Source: an uncultured Flavobacteriales bacterium (GTDB lineage Bacteria > Bacteroidota > Bacteroidia > Flavobacteriales_D > Parvicellaceae). Taken from it: a stretch of DNA of 25,943 bases. Location: NCBI GenBank assembly GCA_938084875.1, contig CALKFX010000026.1, forward strand, positions 1 through 25,943. The letters are read 5' to 3'. Both the position numbers and the translations under genes were made by a program. This document shows positions 1 to 8,929 of this stretch, piece after piece. The notes under the pieces were generated by a model. That model saw nothing but the letters and a program-made list of their open reading frames with translations, was not told the origin of the DNA and made no database searches. Each line of letters opens with the position of its first letter. The first letter of the stretch is position 1.

Positions 1-1
1 A

Positions 2-631
2 ATTAAAATATGTGAAGTCTATAAAAATATTTGTTACCCAATGGTTGGATTACACCCTTGCTATGTTAAAGATTCTTATGAAGATGATTTAGATTATTTA
101 AAACCCTTTATTAAATCCATAAATACAATAGCTATAGGCGAAATTGGAATTGATTTATATTGGGACAAATCAAATTTAGAAATTCAAAAAAGAGCTTTTA
201 TTACCCAAATAAATTGGGCCAAAGAATTTAAACTTCCTATTGTTATTCACGCAAGAGACTCTTACAATGAAATATTTGAAGTTTTAGACCAATTAAATGA
301 CGAAAATTTAAAAGGGGTTTTTCATTGTTTTTCTAGTTCTTTGAAAGATGCAGATCGAATATTAAATTATGGTGGATTTAAATTAGGAATTGGGGGAGTA
401 GTTACTTTTAAAAATAGTGGTCTTGACAAGGTGGTGAAGAATATTGATATTAAAAATATTGTTTTGGAAACAGATTCTCCATATTTAACCCCTACTCCAT
501 TTCGAGGGACTAGAAATAAAAGTAGTTACATTCCTATTATTGCAAATAAACTTTCGGATATTTACGAAATTAGCAGTGAAGAAATTGGAAATATCACTTC
601 AAAAAATGCAAAAGAAATTTTTAATATTTAA
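2..631 (+). CDS. tatD: TatD family metal-dependent hydrolase (DNase), 5'-truncated by the window edge
   Basis: This is the C-terminal ~209 residues of a TatD-type TIM-barrel hydrolase, a family of metal-dependent DNases. The reading frame is open to the window edge, so the ATG at 41 (inside PMVGLHP) is internal and not the start. About 50 residues of a typical ~255-residue protein are missing, including the N-terminal HxH metal ligands. Retained family motifs are VGLHP, GEIGIDLYW (metal-binding Glu), VIHARDS (His), GVFHCFSS (His) and the C-terminal ETDSPYLTP with the catalytic Asp. The last 26 bases overlap the start of the next gene, which suggests co-transcription. The family call is strong; the exact substrate (DNA ends, misincorporated D-amino acids or other) cannot be told from sequence. 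Confidence 0.9.
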   Translation: MKICEVYKNICYPMVGLHPCYVKDSYEDDLDYLKPFIKSINTIAIGEIGIDLYWDKSNLEIQKRAFITQINWAKEFKLPIVIHARDSYNEIFEVLDQLNDENLKGVFHCFSSSLKDADRILNYGGFKLGIGGVVTFKNSGLDKVVKNIDIKNIVLETDSPYLTPTPFRGTRNKSSYIPIIANKLSDIYEISSEEIGNITSKNAKEIFNI

Positions 632-1817
632 AACAACTTTTCTATTATTTTTTCCTTTTTGGGCATTTTCAAATAGTCTAAATATATCTGAAAATATTGA
701 AAGCACGGAAATTAGTGTTCTCACATGTGATCCAGGAACAGAAATATATTCGCTTTTTGGACATAGTGCATTAAGAATAAAAAACCCTGAAAATGGCCAC
801 GACTTAGTTGTGAATTGGGGCTTATTTGAATTTTCAGAGAGTCAATTTCAATTTGGATATGATTTTGCAAAAGGTCGATTGAAATATTATATGGGTATTC
901 AAATAATGTCAAATTTCATGGCAGAGTATCGCCGTGCAAATCGAGGAATAAGAGAGCAAGTTTTAAACTTAAGTAACCAAGAGAAATATCAAATAATTCA
1001 ACTTCTTGAAGAGAATTATAAACCCGAAAACAGGAAATATAAGTATGAATTTTTTTATGACAACTGCTCTTCAAGATTGAGAGACATTATTATAAAAGTT
1101 TTTGAAAAAAATATAAATTTTTACCAATCTCCCAAATCTAATAAATTCACTTTTAGGGAAACCATTCATCTGTATTTGGAATCTTTCCCTTGGTTAAAGT
1201 TGGGAATTGACCTTGTTTTAGGTAAAAAGATTGATGAATTGGTAAGTAATGAAAATCTTATGTTTCTTCCACTCAATGTTGAAGAGATATTTGACCAAAG
1301 CTTGGTTCAAAATAATGGATCTATTAAAAACCTTGTTAAGTCAAAAAACACTCTTATTAAGTCTTTTGAAAATAAAGATAAACTTAATAACATTGGATTT
1401 TATAGTTGGATTTTACTAGCAATAACTCTTTTGCTAATTGTCTTTAAGTTAGATAAGGCACTTAGGATTTGGAGCTCATTAAACTTATTTATAATTGGAT
1501 TATTAGGAATTGTTTTAGTTTTCATGTGGATAGGAACTGACCACAATGCAACCAAAATGAATTTTAACTTACTTTGGGCTTCTCCTTTTCACTTTATTTT
1601 AATTTACTGTTTAATTAAAGAAAGCTGGAATAATTTCGCTTATTGGTATTTAATATTATCGTTGATTTTGATTTTTACAACTATTTTGTTTTGGTTTACT
1701 TTAACCCAAGAATTTAACTCTTTTGTAAAACCTATTATACTCGAACTTGTAATTATTTATTACTATTATTTTAAAAAATGTGGATTTCAAATTAATCTTG
1801 GTAAAACAAACGGTTGA
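606..1817 (+). CDS. DUF4105 / Lnb N-terminal-domain membrane protein
   Basis: This 403-residue protein has a signal peptide or N-terminal anchor (about residues 1-22, ending near FSNS), a periplasmic DUF4105 (Lnb_N) domain to about residue 200, and a C-terminal part with four or five hydrophobic membrane segments. I chose the ATG at 606 over the in-frame start at 540 because it places a clean signal peptide at the N-terminus. This start overlaps the upstream tatD gene by 26 bases. Conserved-looking residues are C41, H53 in the GHSALRI motif, and C154 in FFYDNCSSR. The His-then-NC order resembles permuted papain-like (NlpC/LRAT-type) enzymes, so a hydrolase role is possible, but that is inference. 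The family is common in Bacteroidota and no reaction is assigned here. Confidence 0.8.
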   Translation: MQKKFLIFKTTFLLFFPFWAFSNSLNISENIESTEISVLTCDPGTEIYSLFGHSALRIKNPENGHDLVVNWGLFEFSESQFQFGYDFAKGRLKYYMGIQIMSNFMAEYRRANRGIREQVLNLSNQEKYQIIQLLEENYKPENRKYKYEFFYDNCSSRLRDIIIKVFEKNINFYQSPKSNKFTFRETIHLYLESFPWLKLGIDLVLGKKIDELVSNENLMFLPLNVEEIFDQSLVQNNGSIKNLVKSKNTLIKSFENKDKLNNIGFYSWILLAITLLLIVFKLDKALRIWSSLNLFIIGLLGIVLVFMWIGTDHNATKMNFNLLWASPFHFILIYCLIKESWNNFAYWYLILSLILIFTTILFWFTLTQEFNSFVKPIILELVIIYYYYFKKCGFQINLGKTNG

Positions 1818-1855
1818 TTTTAACCATTATGTTTAAATTAGTATTCAAATAATTT

Positions 1856-3256
1856 ATGATGGAAAAATACGATGTTGTTGTTATAGGTTCAGGCCCTGGG
1901 GGATATGTCTCTGCAATAAGGTGTGCTCAACTAGGATTAAAAACTGCTATAGTTGAAAAATACAACACACTTGGAGGAACTTGTTTAAATGTTGGCTGTA
2001 TTCCTTCAAAGGCTCTTTTAGATTCAAGTGAGCATTTTAAAACAGCGCTTCATGATTTTGACAAGCATGGGATTGATATCAATACTCCTAAAGTAAATCT
2101 TCCAAAAATGATGACAAGAAAAGAGGAAGTAATAAGCCAAACTTGTGATGGAGTTCAATATCTAATGGAGAAAAATAAAATTAAAGTTTACCACGGGATG
2201 GGTTCTTTTGTGGATAAAAATACTATTTCTATAAATGGAGAAAAAAATGATAAAATATATGGGGATAATATTATAATTGCAACTGGTTCAAAACCAAACT
2301 TTTTTCCAGGAATGGAGCCTGATAAAAAAAGAATTATCACCTCTACGGAAGCTCTTTCATTAAAAGAAGTTCCCAAACATCTTATTGTAATTGGAGGTGG
2401 TGTTATTGGACTTGAACTTGGTTCTGTTTATGGAAGATTAGGTTCTCAAGTTACAGTCGTTGAATTCCAAGACGGGTTACTGCCAACTATGGACAAAACA
2501 CTTGGAAAAGAACTTATGAAAATTCTAAAAAAAGAAGGATTTAAGTTTTTATTTAACCACGCTGTTCAAAAAGTGAATTCTACCAAAGATGGAGTACAAC
2601 TAGATGTGAAAAACAAAAAGGGAGAGATTATTTCAGTTGAGGGAGATTATTGTTTAGTTGCAGTTGGAAGAAAAGCATATACTGAAAAATTAGGACTGGA
2701 AAATATTGGCTTAGAAACTGATAAGGCTGGAAGAGTAATCACTAACGATCATCTACAAACCTCTGTAAAAAATGTTTATGCAATTGGAGATGTAGTCAAA
2801 GGTGCTATGCTTGCACACAAAGCAGAGGAAGAGGGTGTTTTTGTAGCCGAACTTATTGCAAATCAAAAACCACATATTGACTATAATTTAGTGCCAGGCG
2901 TAGTTTACACATGGCCTGAAGTTGCAGCAGTAGGAAAAACAGAACAAGAATTAAAAGAATCTAACGTAGACTTTAAAGTTGGTCAATTTCCAATAAGAGC
3001 ACTTGGAAGAGCTAGAGCTTCTATGGATATTCAAGGTTTAATAAAAATAATTTCTGATGCTACAACAGATGAGGTACTTGGAGTTCACATGATAGCTCCT
3101 AGGGCTGCAGACTTAATTATGGAAGCAGTAGTGGCAATGGAATATCGAGCAAGTGCAGAAGACATAGCTCGAATTTGTCATCCTCATCCTACCTACAGCG
3201 AAGCAGTAAAAGAAGCCGCATTAGCAGCAACAGAAAGTAGACCATTACACATCTAA
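1856..3256 (+). CDS. lpdA: Dihydrolipoyl dehydrogenase (E3)
   Basis: FAD-dependent enzyme that reoxidises dihydrolipoamide with NAD+ for the 2-oxoacid dehydrogenase complexes and the glycine cleavage system, in the cytoplasm. The 466 residues are full length. Visible features are the FAD-binding GSGPGG near residue 11, the redox disulfide in GGTCLNVGC (C43, C48), the NAD-binding GGGVIGLELG around residue 180, the second FAD contact AIGDV near residue 305, and the dimer-interface HPHPT with catalytic His444 and Glu449, the same numbers as in the E. coli enzyme. The gene begins ATGATG, so the start could be 1856 or 1859. The ferrochelatase gene follows after one base, so the two are probably co-transcribed. 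No E1 or E2 genes are in the window, so this may be a shared E3. Confidence 0.97.
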   Translation: MMEKYDVVVIGSGPGGYVSAIRCAQLGLKTAIVEKYNTLGGTCLNVGCIPSKALLDSSEHFKTALHDFDKHGIDINTPKVNLPKMMTRKEEVISQTCDGVQYLMEKNKIKVYHGMGSFVDKNTISINGEKNDKIYGDNIIIATGSKPNFFPGMEPDKKRIITSTEALSLKEVPKHLIVIGGGVIGLELGSVYGRLGSQVTVVEFQDGLLPTMDKTLGKELMKILKKEGFKFLFNHAVQKVNSTKDGVQLDVKNKKGEIISVEGDYCLVAVGRKAYTEKLGLENIGLETDKAGRVITNDHLQTSVKNVYAIGDVVKGAMLAHKAEEEGVFVAELIANQKPHIDYNLVPGVVYTWPEVAAVGKTEQELKESNVDFKVGQFPIRALGRARASMDIQGLIKIISDATTDEVLGVHMIAPRAADLIMEAVVAMEYRASAEDIARICHPHPTYSEAVKEAALAATESRPLHI

Positions 3257-3257
3257 T

Positions 3258-4286
3258 ATGACAAAAAATAAAATTGGAGTCTTAATTCTTAACTTAGGAA
3301 CTCCTAACAGTCCTTCGGTTAAAGATGTAAGAGTTTATCTTAGAGAATTCCTAAATGATCCTAGAGTAATTGATATTGGAAGAATTGCACAATTGTTATT
3401 GGTTAACTTAATTATAGTTCCCTTTAGAGCTCCAAAATCTGCCAAAGAATATAAAAAGTTATTTAAAATTGGTGGTGGTAAATCACCATTATTAACCTAT
3501 GGAAAAAATCTCACTAGTAAATTAAAAAAACTTGCCTCTGAAGATTTTGATGTTGAACTTGCCATGAGATATGGTTCACCTAGTATGGAAAATGTATTGG
3601 GAAAAATGAGAACCGAAAATTATGACAAAATTTATATTTTCCCTTTATATCCTCAATATGCATCTGCATCTTCTGGATCTACCATAGAAAAAGCATTTAA
3701 AATCATTAATAAATGGTGGGTAATTCCTGAAGTTTCTGTAATTGGTCAATTTTACGATAATCCCAACTTTATTAAATGTATTGTAAATCGAGCTAAAGAA
3801 TTTGATATTCCAAAATACGACCACATAATGTTTTCATATCACGGTATTCCTGAGAGACATGTAGATAAAGTATATTTAGACGGTAAACCTTGTGCAGATC
3901 ATTCTTGCGAAGATGAAATAAACTCTTTAAATGCAAATTGCTACAAAGCTACCTGTTATGCAACAACTAGATTACTTGTAAAAGCACTTAAATTAAAAGA
4001 AGGTTTATATTCTACATGTTTTCAGTCTAGATTAGGAAGAGACCCATGGCTCCAGCCATACACAGACCATACAATTGAAAAACTTGGAAAAGAAGGCAAA
4101 AAAAGAGTTTTGGTCTTTTCTCCAGCATTTGTGGCAGATTGTTTGGAAACTACTATAGAAATTGGTGAAGAATATCTTGAGCTTTTTCAAGAACATGGTG
4201 GTGAAGAAATTCAACTGGTTCCTTCTCTAAATGATAACGATGATTGGGCAGAAGGTCTTCATAAAATTATTAAGGATAAATTATAG
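3258..4286 (+). CDS. hemH: Ferrochelatase
   Basis: Inserts Fe2+ into protoporphyrin IX (or coproporphyrin III) in the last steps of heme synthesis. The 342 residues contain the signature SYHGIPERH with the catalytic His195, and FVADCLET with Glu297, the usual His/Glu pair. The N-terminus GVLILNLGTPNSP and the PLYPQYA motif are typical. Four cysteines, C212, C217, C228 and C233, are spaced C-x4-C-x10-C-x4-C just after the signature. Such an internal cluster is the arrangement described for one class of [2Fe-2S] ferrochelatases, so a cluster is plausible but not shown. The gene begins one base after the lpdA stop. The product would supply heme for the cytochrome oxidase whose heme O synthase is encoded at 17820-18713. 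Confidence 0.95.
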   Translation: MTKNKIGVLILNLGTPNSPSVKDVRVYLREFLNDPRVIDIGRIAQLLLVNLIIVPFRAPKSAKEYKKLFKIGGGKSPLLTYGKNLTSKLKKLASEDFDVELAMRYGSPSMENVLGKMRTENYDKIYIFPLYPQYASASSGSTIEKAFKIINKWWVIPEVSVIGQFYDNPNFIKCIVNRAKEFDIPKYDHIMFSYHGIPERHVDKVYLDGKPCADHSCEDEINSLNANCYKATCYATTRLLVKALKLKEGLYSTCFQSRLGRDPWLQPYTDHTIEKLGKEGKKRVLVFSPAFVADCLETTIEIGEEYLELFQEHGGEEIQLVPSLNDNDDWAEGLHKIIKDKL

Positions 4287-4315
4287 TGAATTTATCTTTT
4301 ATTAAAATTTAACTT

Positions 4316-5419
4316 TTGGAGGTTTTTTTCAATAATACACTTTATAAGGGAACCAAAGCGTCCTGGAGCTCAACTATTAAAAATCCAAAATTATTTGATG
4401 AATTAGATGATTTCATTAGCAATAATGAAAATGAGTATATAATCTGTTTTTACTCTTATGATTTAAAAAACCATATCGAAAACTTGTCTTCTAACAACAA
4501 GGATGATATTAAATTTCCAGATATCCACTGTTTTGTTCCTGATGAGGTCTTCAACAATTATTCATTCGAAAAAGAAAAAAAAATAAATCAAGAAATAGAA
4601 TTCCAATCTGATATTTCAAAAGAAGAATACTTAAAGAAAATTTTAAAGATTAAAGATCATATTCAGAAAGGTGATTTTTACGAAGCCAACTATTGTTATC
4701 AATGGATTTCAAAAGTTGACCATTTAAATTCCAAATTAATTTTTGAAAATTTAATGGATTTGACCAATCCTCCTTATGGGTTTTATGCAGATTTAGAGAA
4801 ACATCATATTATTTCTGCTAGTCCAGAGCTATTCATTAAGAAAAGAGGAAATAAACTATACTCAAGCCCTATTAAGGGGACTCAAAAAAGAGATTTAGAC
4901 CCAATAAAAGACCAGCTTTTAAAAGATCAATTAAAAGACAGCTTAAAAGATCAGGCAGAAAATAATATGATTGTTGATCTAGTAAGAAATGATTTAAGTA
5001 AAATAGCTCTTAAAAGCACAGTTAAAATGGAAGAGCTAAGAGAGATTTATACTTTTAAAAATATCCATCAAATGATATCTACTATTTCCTGCAATATTTC
5101 TGATAATGAAAAGATTTCAAGTATTTTGAAAGCTACTTTTCCGATGGGTTCTATGACCGGAGCTCCAAAGATTAAGGTTATGCAAATGATGGAGGATTAT
5201 GAAATTTCAAAAAGAGGATTGTATTCTGGTTCTTTCGGAATAATTTACCCCAACAAAGATTTTGACTTTAACGTAATAATTCGAACACTTATCTACAATA
5301 AAGCAAATCATTTATTATCTTTTCATGTAGGAGGTGCAATTACTATTGGTAGCGACCCCAACTTAGAATATGAGGAAACCTTAATAAAAGCAGAGGCACT
5401 ATTTAAAGCATGTCAATAA
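4316..5419 (+). CDS. pabB: Aminodeoxychorismate synthase component I
   Basis: Chorismate-binding enzyme that makes 4-amino-4-deoxychorismate for p-aminobenzoate and folate, with ammonia normally supplied by a PabA glutaminase. The C-terminal ~250 residues form the chorismate-binding domain, with PIKGT (Lys187), DLVRNDLS, PMGSMTGAPK and the terminal HVGGAIT block. Lys in PIKGT is the PabB signature; anthranilate synthase has PIAGT, so PabB is preferred over TrpE. At 367 residues the protein is short for the family because the N-terminal region is reduced. The start must be non-ATG: a stop lies just upstream and the next in-frame ATG is about residue 145, so TTG at 4316 is the only good choice. 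It overlaps tilS by 10 bases. No pabA is present here. Confidence 0.9.
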   Translation: MEVFFNNTLYKGTKASWSSTIKNPKLFDELDDFISNNENEYIICFYSYDLKNHIENLSSNNKDDIKFPDIHCFVPDEVFNNYSFEKEKKINQEIEFQSDISKEEYLKKILKIKDHIQKGDFYEANYCYQWISKVDHLNSKLIFENLMDLTNPPYGFYADLEKHHIISASPELFIKKRGNKLYSSPIKGTQKRDLDPIKDQLLKDQLKDSLKDQAENNMIVDLVRNDLSKIALKSTVKMEELREIYTFKNIHQMISTISCNISDNEKISSILKATFPMGSMTGAPKIKVMQMMEDYEISKRGLYSGSFGIIYPNKDFDFNVIIRTLIYNKANHLLSFHVGGAITIGSDPNLEYEETLIKAEALFKACQ

Positions 5420-6720
5420 CTGATAATATCAATAAAGAGTTTTTAGCTTTTTTTAAGCAGCATGAAATTAAAACAAATAGCAAGTTTTTAGTTGGTGTTT
5501 CTGGTGGAAGTGATTCAATGGCACTATTGGATATTGGGTTAAAAGCTGGCTTAAATATTTCAGTAGCTCATGTTAATTACCAACTAAGAAATGAAGAAAG
5601 TGAAAGAGAAAGTATTATTATCAAACAATATTGTTTGGAAAATAAATTGAATTTCTACTACAAAGAAGCAAAAATTAATCTACTCAAAAATATTCAAAAA
5701 GAAGCTAGAGAAGTTAGATACCAATTTTTCAATGATTTGGCAGAAGAAAATAATATAGATTATATACTAACTGCTCACCACCAAAATGACAATCATGAAA
5801 CTTTTCTTTTCAACGCTTTAAAAGGAAATGGGATAGGTAGTTTAAAAGGAATTCCAGATCGAAATGGAATAATTTTAAGACCATTATTACAAATCACCAA
5901 GACTCAACTTTTAATGTATGTTAGAGAAAATGAAATTAAGTTTGGAACAGACAGCAGTAATTTAACTTCTAAGTACGATAGAAACTTTATAAGGAACGAA
6001 ATATTTCAAAGACTTAGAAACAAATTTCCAAAATTTGAACAAGGATTGACGAATTCTATTAATTTCTTAAGAGAAGATTATTTATTACTAAATCAATTAG
6101 TAGATGAAATTATTCAACCACTTTTAGAGGAAAAAAAAGACCATACTCTTATTTATTTCAACAACAATGTTCCAAGACAAGCGTGGTACCATTTCTTTAA
6201 AAAATTTGGATTTAATTATTCGCAAATTAATATTTGGTTGGAAATCGATTCTCAAACTGGGAAGTATATTGAAAGTTCTACACACCGCATATCGAAAGAT
6301 AGAAATAATTGGACATTATCAATGAAAACAAATCAGAAAAGAAATGACAAAATATTTTACATTGATAAAAATGAAGCAATTGAAGTCCCTATTAAGCTTA
6401 CTGGCCATCTTTGCGAAACTCTTTCATTAGAAAAATCCAATAACATGGTCGAGTATTTCAATTATTCTAAGTTAACTTTTCCTTTAAAATTACGAAAATG
6501 GAAGAGTGGAGATAAAATTCAACCTCTTGGGATGAAGGGAAATAAAAAAATAAGCGACATTTTGATAGACTCTAAGATTTCTACTTTAGAAAAAGAAAAT
6601 ATTTTTGTTTTAGAATCTAAGAATGACATTATTTGGGTTGTCGGGGTTTTAATAAATGATAAATATAAGGTAAACAATAATTGTAGTCTTTTTTACAAGA
6701 TTATTTATCAAGAAAATTAA
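5410..6720 (+). CDS. tilS: tRNA(Ile)-lysidine synthetase
   Basis: Modifies C34 of the CAU-anticodon tRNA-Ile2 to lysidine using ATP and lysine, so that it reads AUA codons. This is essential in most bacteria and especially needed in an AT-rich genome. The 436-residue protein has the N-type ATP pyrophosphatase loop SGGSDS at residues 31-36, the TAHHQNDNHET segment (metal and tRNA contacts) and the RNFIRNEIF motif. At the C-terminus is the TilS substrate-binding domain with LRKWKSGDKIQPLGM. The start ATG lies inside the end of pabB with a 10-base overlap. Family assignment is firm. Confidence 0.95.
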   Translation: MSITDNINKEFLAFFKQHEIKTNSKFLVGVSGGSDSMALLDIGLKAGLNISVAHVNYQLRNEESERESIIIKQYCLENKLNFYYKEAKINLLKNIQKEAREVRYQFFNDLAEENNIDYILTAHHQNDNHETFLFNALKGNGIGSLKGIPDRNGIILRPLLQITKTQLLMYVRENEIKFGTDSSNLTSKYDRNFIRNEIFQRLRNKFPKFEQGLTNSINFLREDYLLLNQLVDEIIQPLLEEKKDHTLIYFNNNVPRQAWYHFFKKFGFNYSQINIWLEIDSQTGKYIESSTHRISKDRNNWTLSMKTNQKRNDKIFYIDKNEAIEVPIKLTGHLCETLSLEKSNNMVEYFNYSKLTFPLKLRKWKSGDKIQPLGMKGNKKISDILIDSKISTLEKENIFVLESKNDIIWVVGVLINDKYKVNNNCSLFYKIIYQEN

Positions 6721-6791
6721 AATTTACAATTATGAATACAACCTTTTATTATAGCTAACGTATGAGAGAAGAATATATAATTCGACTAATT

Positions 6792-6822
6792 TTTGATTAC
6801 CAAGAATATCGTTGTAAATTTG
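6792..6822 (+). promoter_or_regulatory. Candidate Bacteroidota-type promoter for dsbD
   Basis: A TTTG at 6792-6795 is followed after 19 bases by TAAATTTG at 6815-6822. This fits the Bacteroidota sigma-A consensus TTTG, 19-21 bases, TAnnTTTG. It lies in the 115-base gap between tilS and dsbD. If used, transcription would begin only about 6-10 bases before the dsbD ATG, giving a very short leader. The match is exact, but AT-rich sequence produces such motifs by chance. Confidence 0.45.
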
Positions 6823-6835
6823 CCAAAAATTTTGA

Positions 6836-8929
6836 ATGAATTTTAAAAATTTAAACTTCTTATTTTTTTATTGTTTTACCCTAATTACTAGCGGTACTTT
6901 ATTTTCTCAAGAGATGGAATTTCCCGAAGATAAAGTCAAGTACACAATAAATATTGTTCAAGAAGAATGTGTAGTTACTATTTCAGCTGACATAGATATT
7001 GAAGAAGGTTGGCATATTAACGCAGCAAATCTTCCTTTGGAAAGCTTCTCAATTCCTACTGATTTGTACTTAGATACATCTTCAATGTTTGTTAGTGAGG
7101 ATACTATTTACGAACCTGTTTTTGAACATGTATACGACGATGTAGCAAAAGAAGATCTTTACTTACATGAAGGGAAAATCACTATATCCAGAAAAGTATT
7201 TGTTAAATCCGAAAAAGATTTTGTTATCAAAGGGTTTTTTACTTTCCAAACATGCGACGACAACCACTGTTTGCCCCCTTTTGACGGCCCATTTGAAGTC
7301 AAAGTTAAGGGTTGTGATGTAGAATCACTAAATGAAATAGGGCTTAATTCTTCTAAATCTACTCAAGATAAAAAAGAAACTATTTTAGATAAAATTGTTA
7401 ATAGTGAGGAAAAAGCAGACAACGAAATAATGGTTGAACAAGAATCTTCTATATTAGAAGAAAATTCAAATAGCGAGGATAAATCAAATTCAAAATCCAT
7501 TTTCTTAATTTTTATAATATCATTCCTTAGTGGTTTTGCAGCTCTTATAACACCCTGTGTATTTCCTATGGTTCCTATGACTGTGAGCTTCTTCACCAAA
7601 CAATCAAAAGACAAAGCATCTGGGGTTAAAAATGCAATACTTTATGGAATAAGTATAATAATCATATATGTTTTGCTAGGGACAATAATAACTGCTTTAT
7701 TTGGTGCAAGTTTTCTACATTCCCTTTCTACAAATATTTACTTTAATCTATTTTTCTTTGTTCTGTTAATTGTATTCGCTGTTTCATTTTTAGGAGCATT
7801 TGATATTAATCTTCCAAATTCTTGGGTAAACAAAGCAGATTCTGCTTCAAGAAAAGGAGGCTTTTTAGGAATATTCTTTATGGCATTTACTCTTGCTCTT
7901 GTCTCATTTTCTTGCACTGGCCCTATTGTTGGAACACTTCTTGTAGAATCTGCAACAGTAGGTGGAATAGGTCCTTTTGTTGGAATGTTTGGTTTTTCTC
8001 TTGCTCTTGCTCTTCCTTTTGGTTTATTTGCTGCATTCCCAGGATGGTTAAATTCTTTGCCAAAGTCAGGCGGATGGTTAAATACCGTAAAAGTATTTTT
8101 AGGATTTTTAGAGTTAGCATTAGCATTTAAATTTCTTTCCAATGCAGATCTAGTAATGCAAGGCCATTTTCTAGAAAGAGAGTTATTTATAGCAATTTGG
8201 ATTGGAATATTTTTTGTCCTTGCTCTGTATTTATTTGGTTTTATCAAACTTCCAAACGACGGGGATATCAAACATCTTTCTGTATCTAGATCGTTATTAG
8301 CAACAACTATTTTAATTTTTGTAATGTATTTAATCCCTGGTTTGTGGGGAGCTCCCTTAAAATTAATTAGCGGTTTTCCTCCTCCAATGAGCTACAGTGA
8401 ATCTCCTAGTGGAGTCGGAATTTATTCAAACAATAACCAATCAAAAAATACTACAGAAAACACCCATTCTGGTCCTCAAGGGCTGCCGGTTTTTCATGAC
8501 TTAGAAAAGGGAATTGCATATGCTAAAAGTGTTAACAAACCTACATTTTTAGATTTTACAGGGCATGCATGTATTAACTGCAGAAAGATGGAAGAAAAAG
8601 TCTGGGGAGAAGAGGGAGTATTCAATATTTTAAAAGATAGTGTCGTAATAATTTCTCTTTATGTTGATGACAAAAGACCTCTTCCAGATGACCAACATTC
8701 TGAAGTAGAAATTGCTCCAGGAAAAATAATTAATGTTACTACAATAGGTGATAAATGGAGTGCTTATCAAGCTAAAAAATATAAGTCACTGTCTCAGCCT
8801 TACTATAGAATGTTAGATAAAAACGGAAAAGATCTTTCCAATGGTTCTGCAGATTATCTTAACCATGGGAATAGACAAGATTTTCTTAAATGGCTAAGAA
8901 CTGGGCTTGATCAATACAAGAGCTCTTAA
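6836..8929 (+). CDS. dsbD: Thiol:disulfide interchange protein DsbD (protein-disulfide reductase)
   Basis: Inner-membrane protein that passes electrons from cytoplasmic thioredoxin to periplasmic thiol proteins, for example in cytochrome c maturation. The 697 residues show all three family domains. A signal peptide (1-25) is followed by the periplasmic N-terminal domain with the pair C140/C145 in FQTCDDNHCLPP. A Ser/Glu-rich linker covers about 165-215. The membrane domain of about eight helices (220-510) has C241 in TPCVFP and C360 in SFSCTGP. The C-terminal thioredoxin-like domain has the C579-I-N-C582 pair. The ATG at 6836 is preferred because it gives the signal peptide. The next gene starts immediately after the stop and encodes another copy of the N-terminal domain type. 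The reductase could serve the SCO and c-type oxidase proteins encoded further right. Confidence 0.95.
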   Translation: MNFKNLNFLFFYCFTLITSGTLFSQEMEFPEDKVKYTINIVQEECVVTISADIDIEEGWHINAANLPLESFSIPTDLYLDTSSMFVSEDTIYEPVFEHVYDDVAKEDLYLHEGKITISRKVFVKSEKDFVIKGFFTFQTCDDNHCLPPFDGPFEVKVKGCDVESLNEIGLNSSKSTQDKKETILDKIVNSEEKADNEIMVEQESSILEENSNSEDKSNSKSIFLIFIISFLSGFAALITPCVFPMVPMTVSFFTKQSKDKASGVKNAILYGISIIIIYVLLGTIITALFGASFLHSLSTNIYFNLFFFVLLIVFAVSFLGAFDINLPNSWVNKADSASRKGGFLGIFFMAFTLALVSFSCTGPIVGTLLVESATVGGIGPFVGMFGFSLALALPFGLFAAFPGWLNSLPKSGGWLNTVKVFLGFLELALAFKFLSNADLVMQGHFLERELFIAIWIGIFFVLALYLFGFIKLPNDGDIKHLSVSRSLLATTILIFVMYLIPGLWGAPLKLISGFPPPMSYSESPSGVGIYSNNNQSKNTTENTHSGPQGLPVFHDLEKGIAYAKSVNKPTFLDFTGHACINCRKMEEKVWGEEGVFNILKDSVVIISLYVDDKRPLPDDQHSEVEIAPGKIINVTTIGDKWSAYQAKKYKSLSQPYYRMLDKNGKDLSNGSADYLNHGNRQDFLKWLRTGLDQYKSS

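Noticed and set aside
41..43. ATG at 41 as the true start of the TatD gene
   Set aside because: The frame is open upstream to the edge and the residues before it continue the family alignment (ICYPMVGLHP), so the gene is cut by the window.
1818..1855. Promoter for lpdA in the short gap after the DUF4105 gene
   Set aside because: TATGTTTA is close to the -7 consensus but lacks the final G, and the nearest TTG is only 11 bases away, so the evidence is too weak.
7738..8271. 177-codon open frame on the minus strand inside dsbD
   Set aside because: It lies wholly within the dsbD membrane domain, its product is a Pro/Asn/Lys-rich sequence with no recognisable fold, and dsbD is clearly the real gene.
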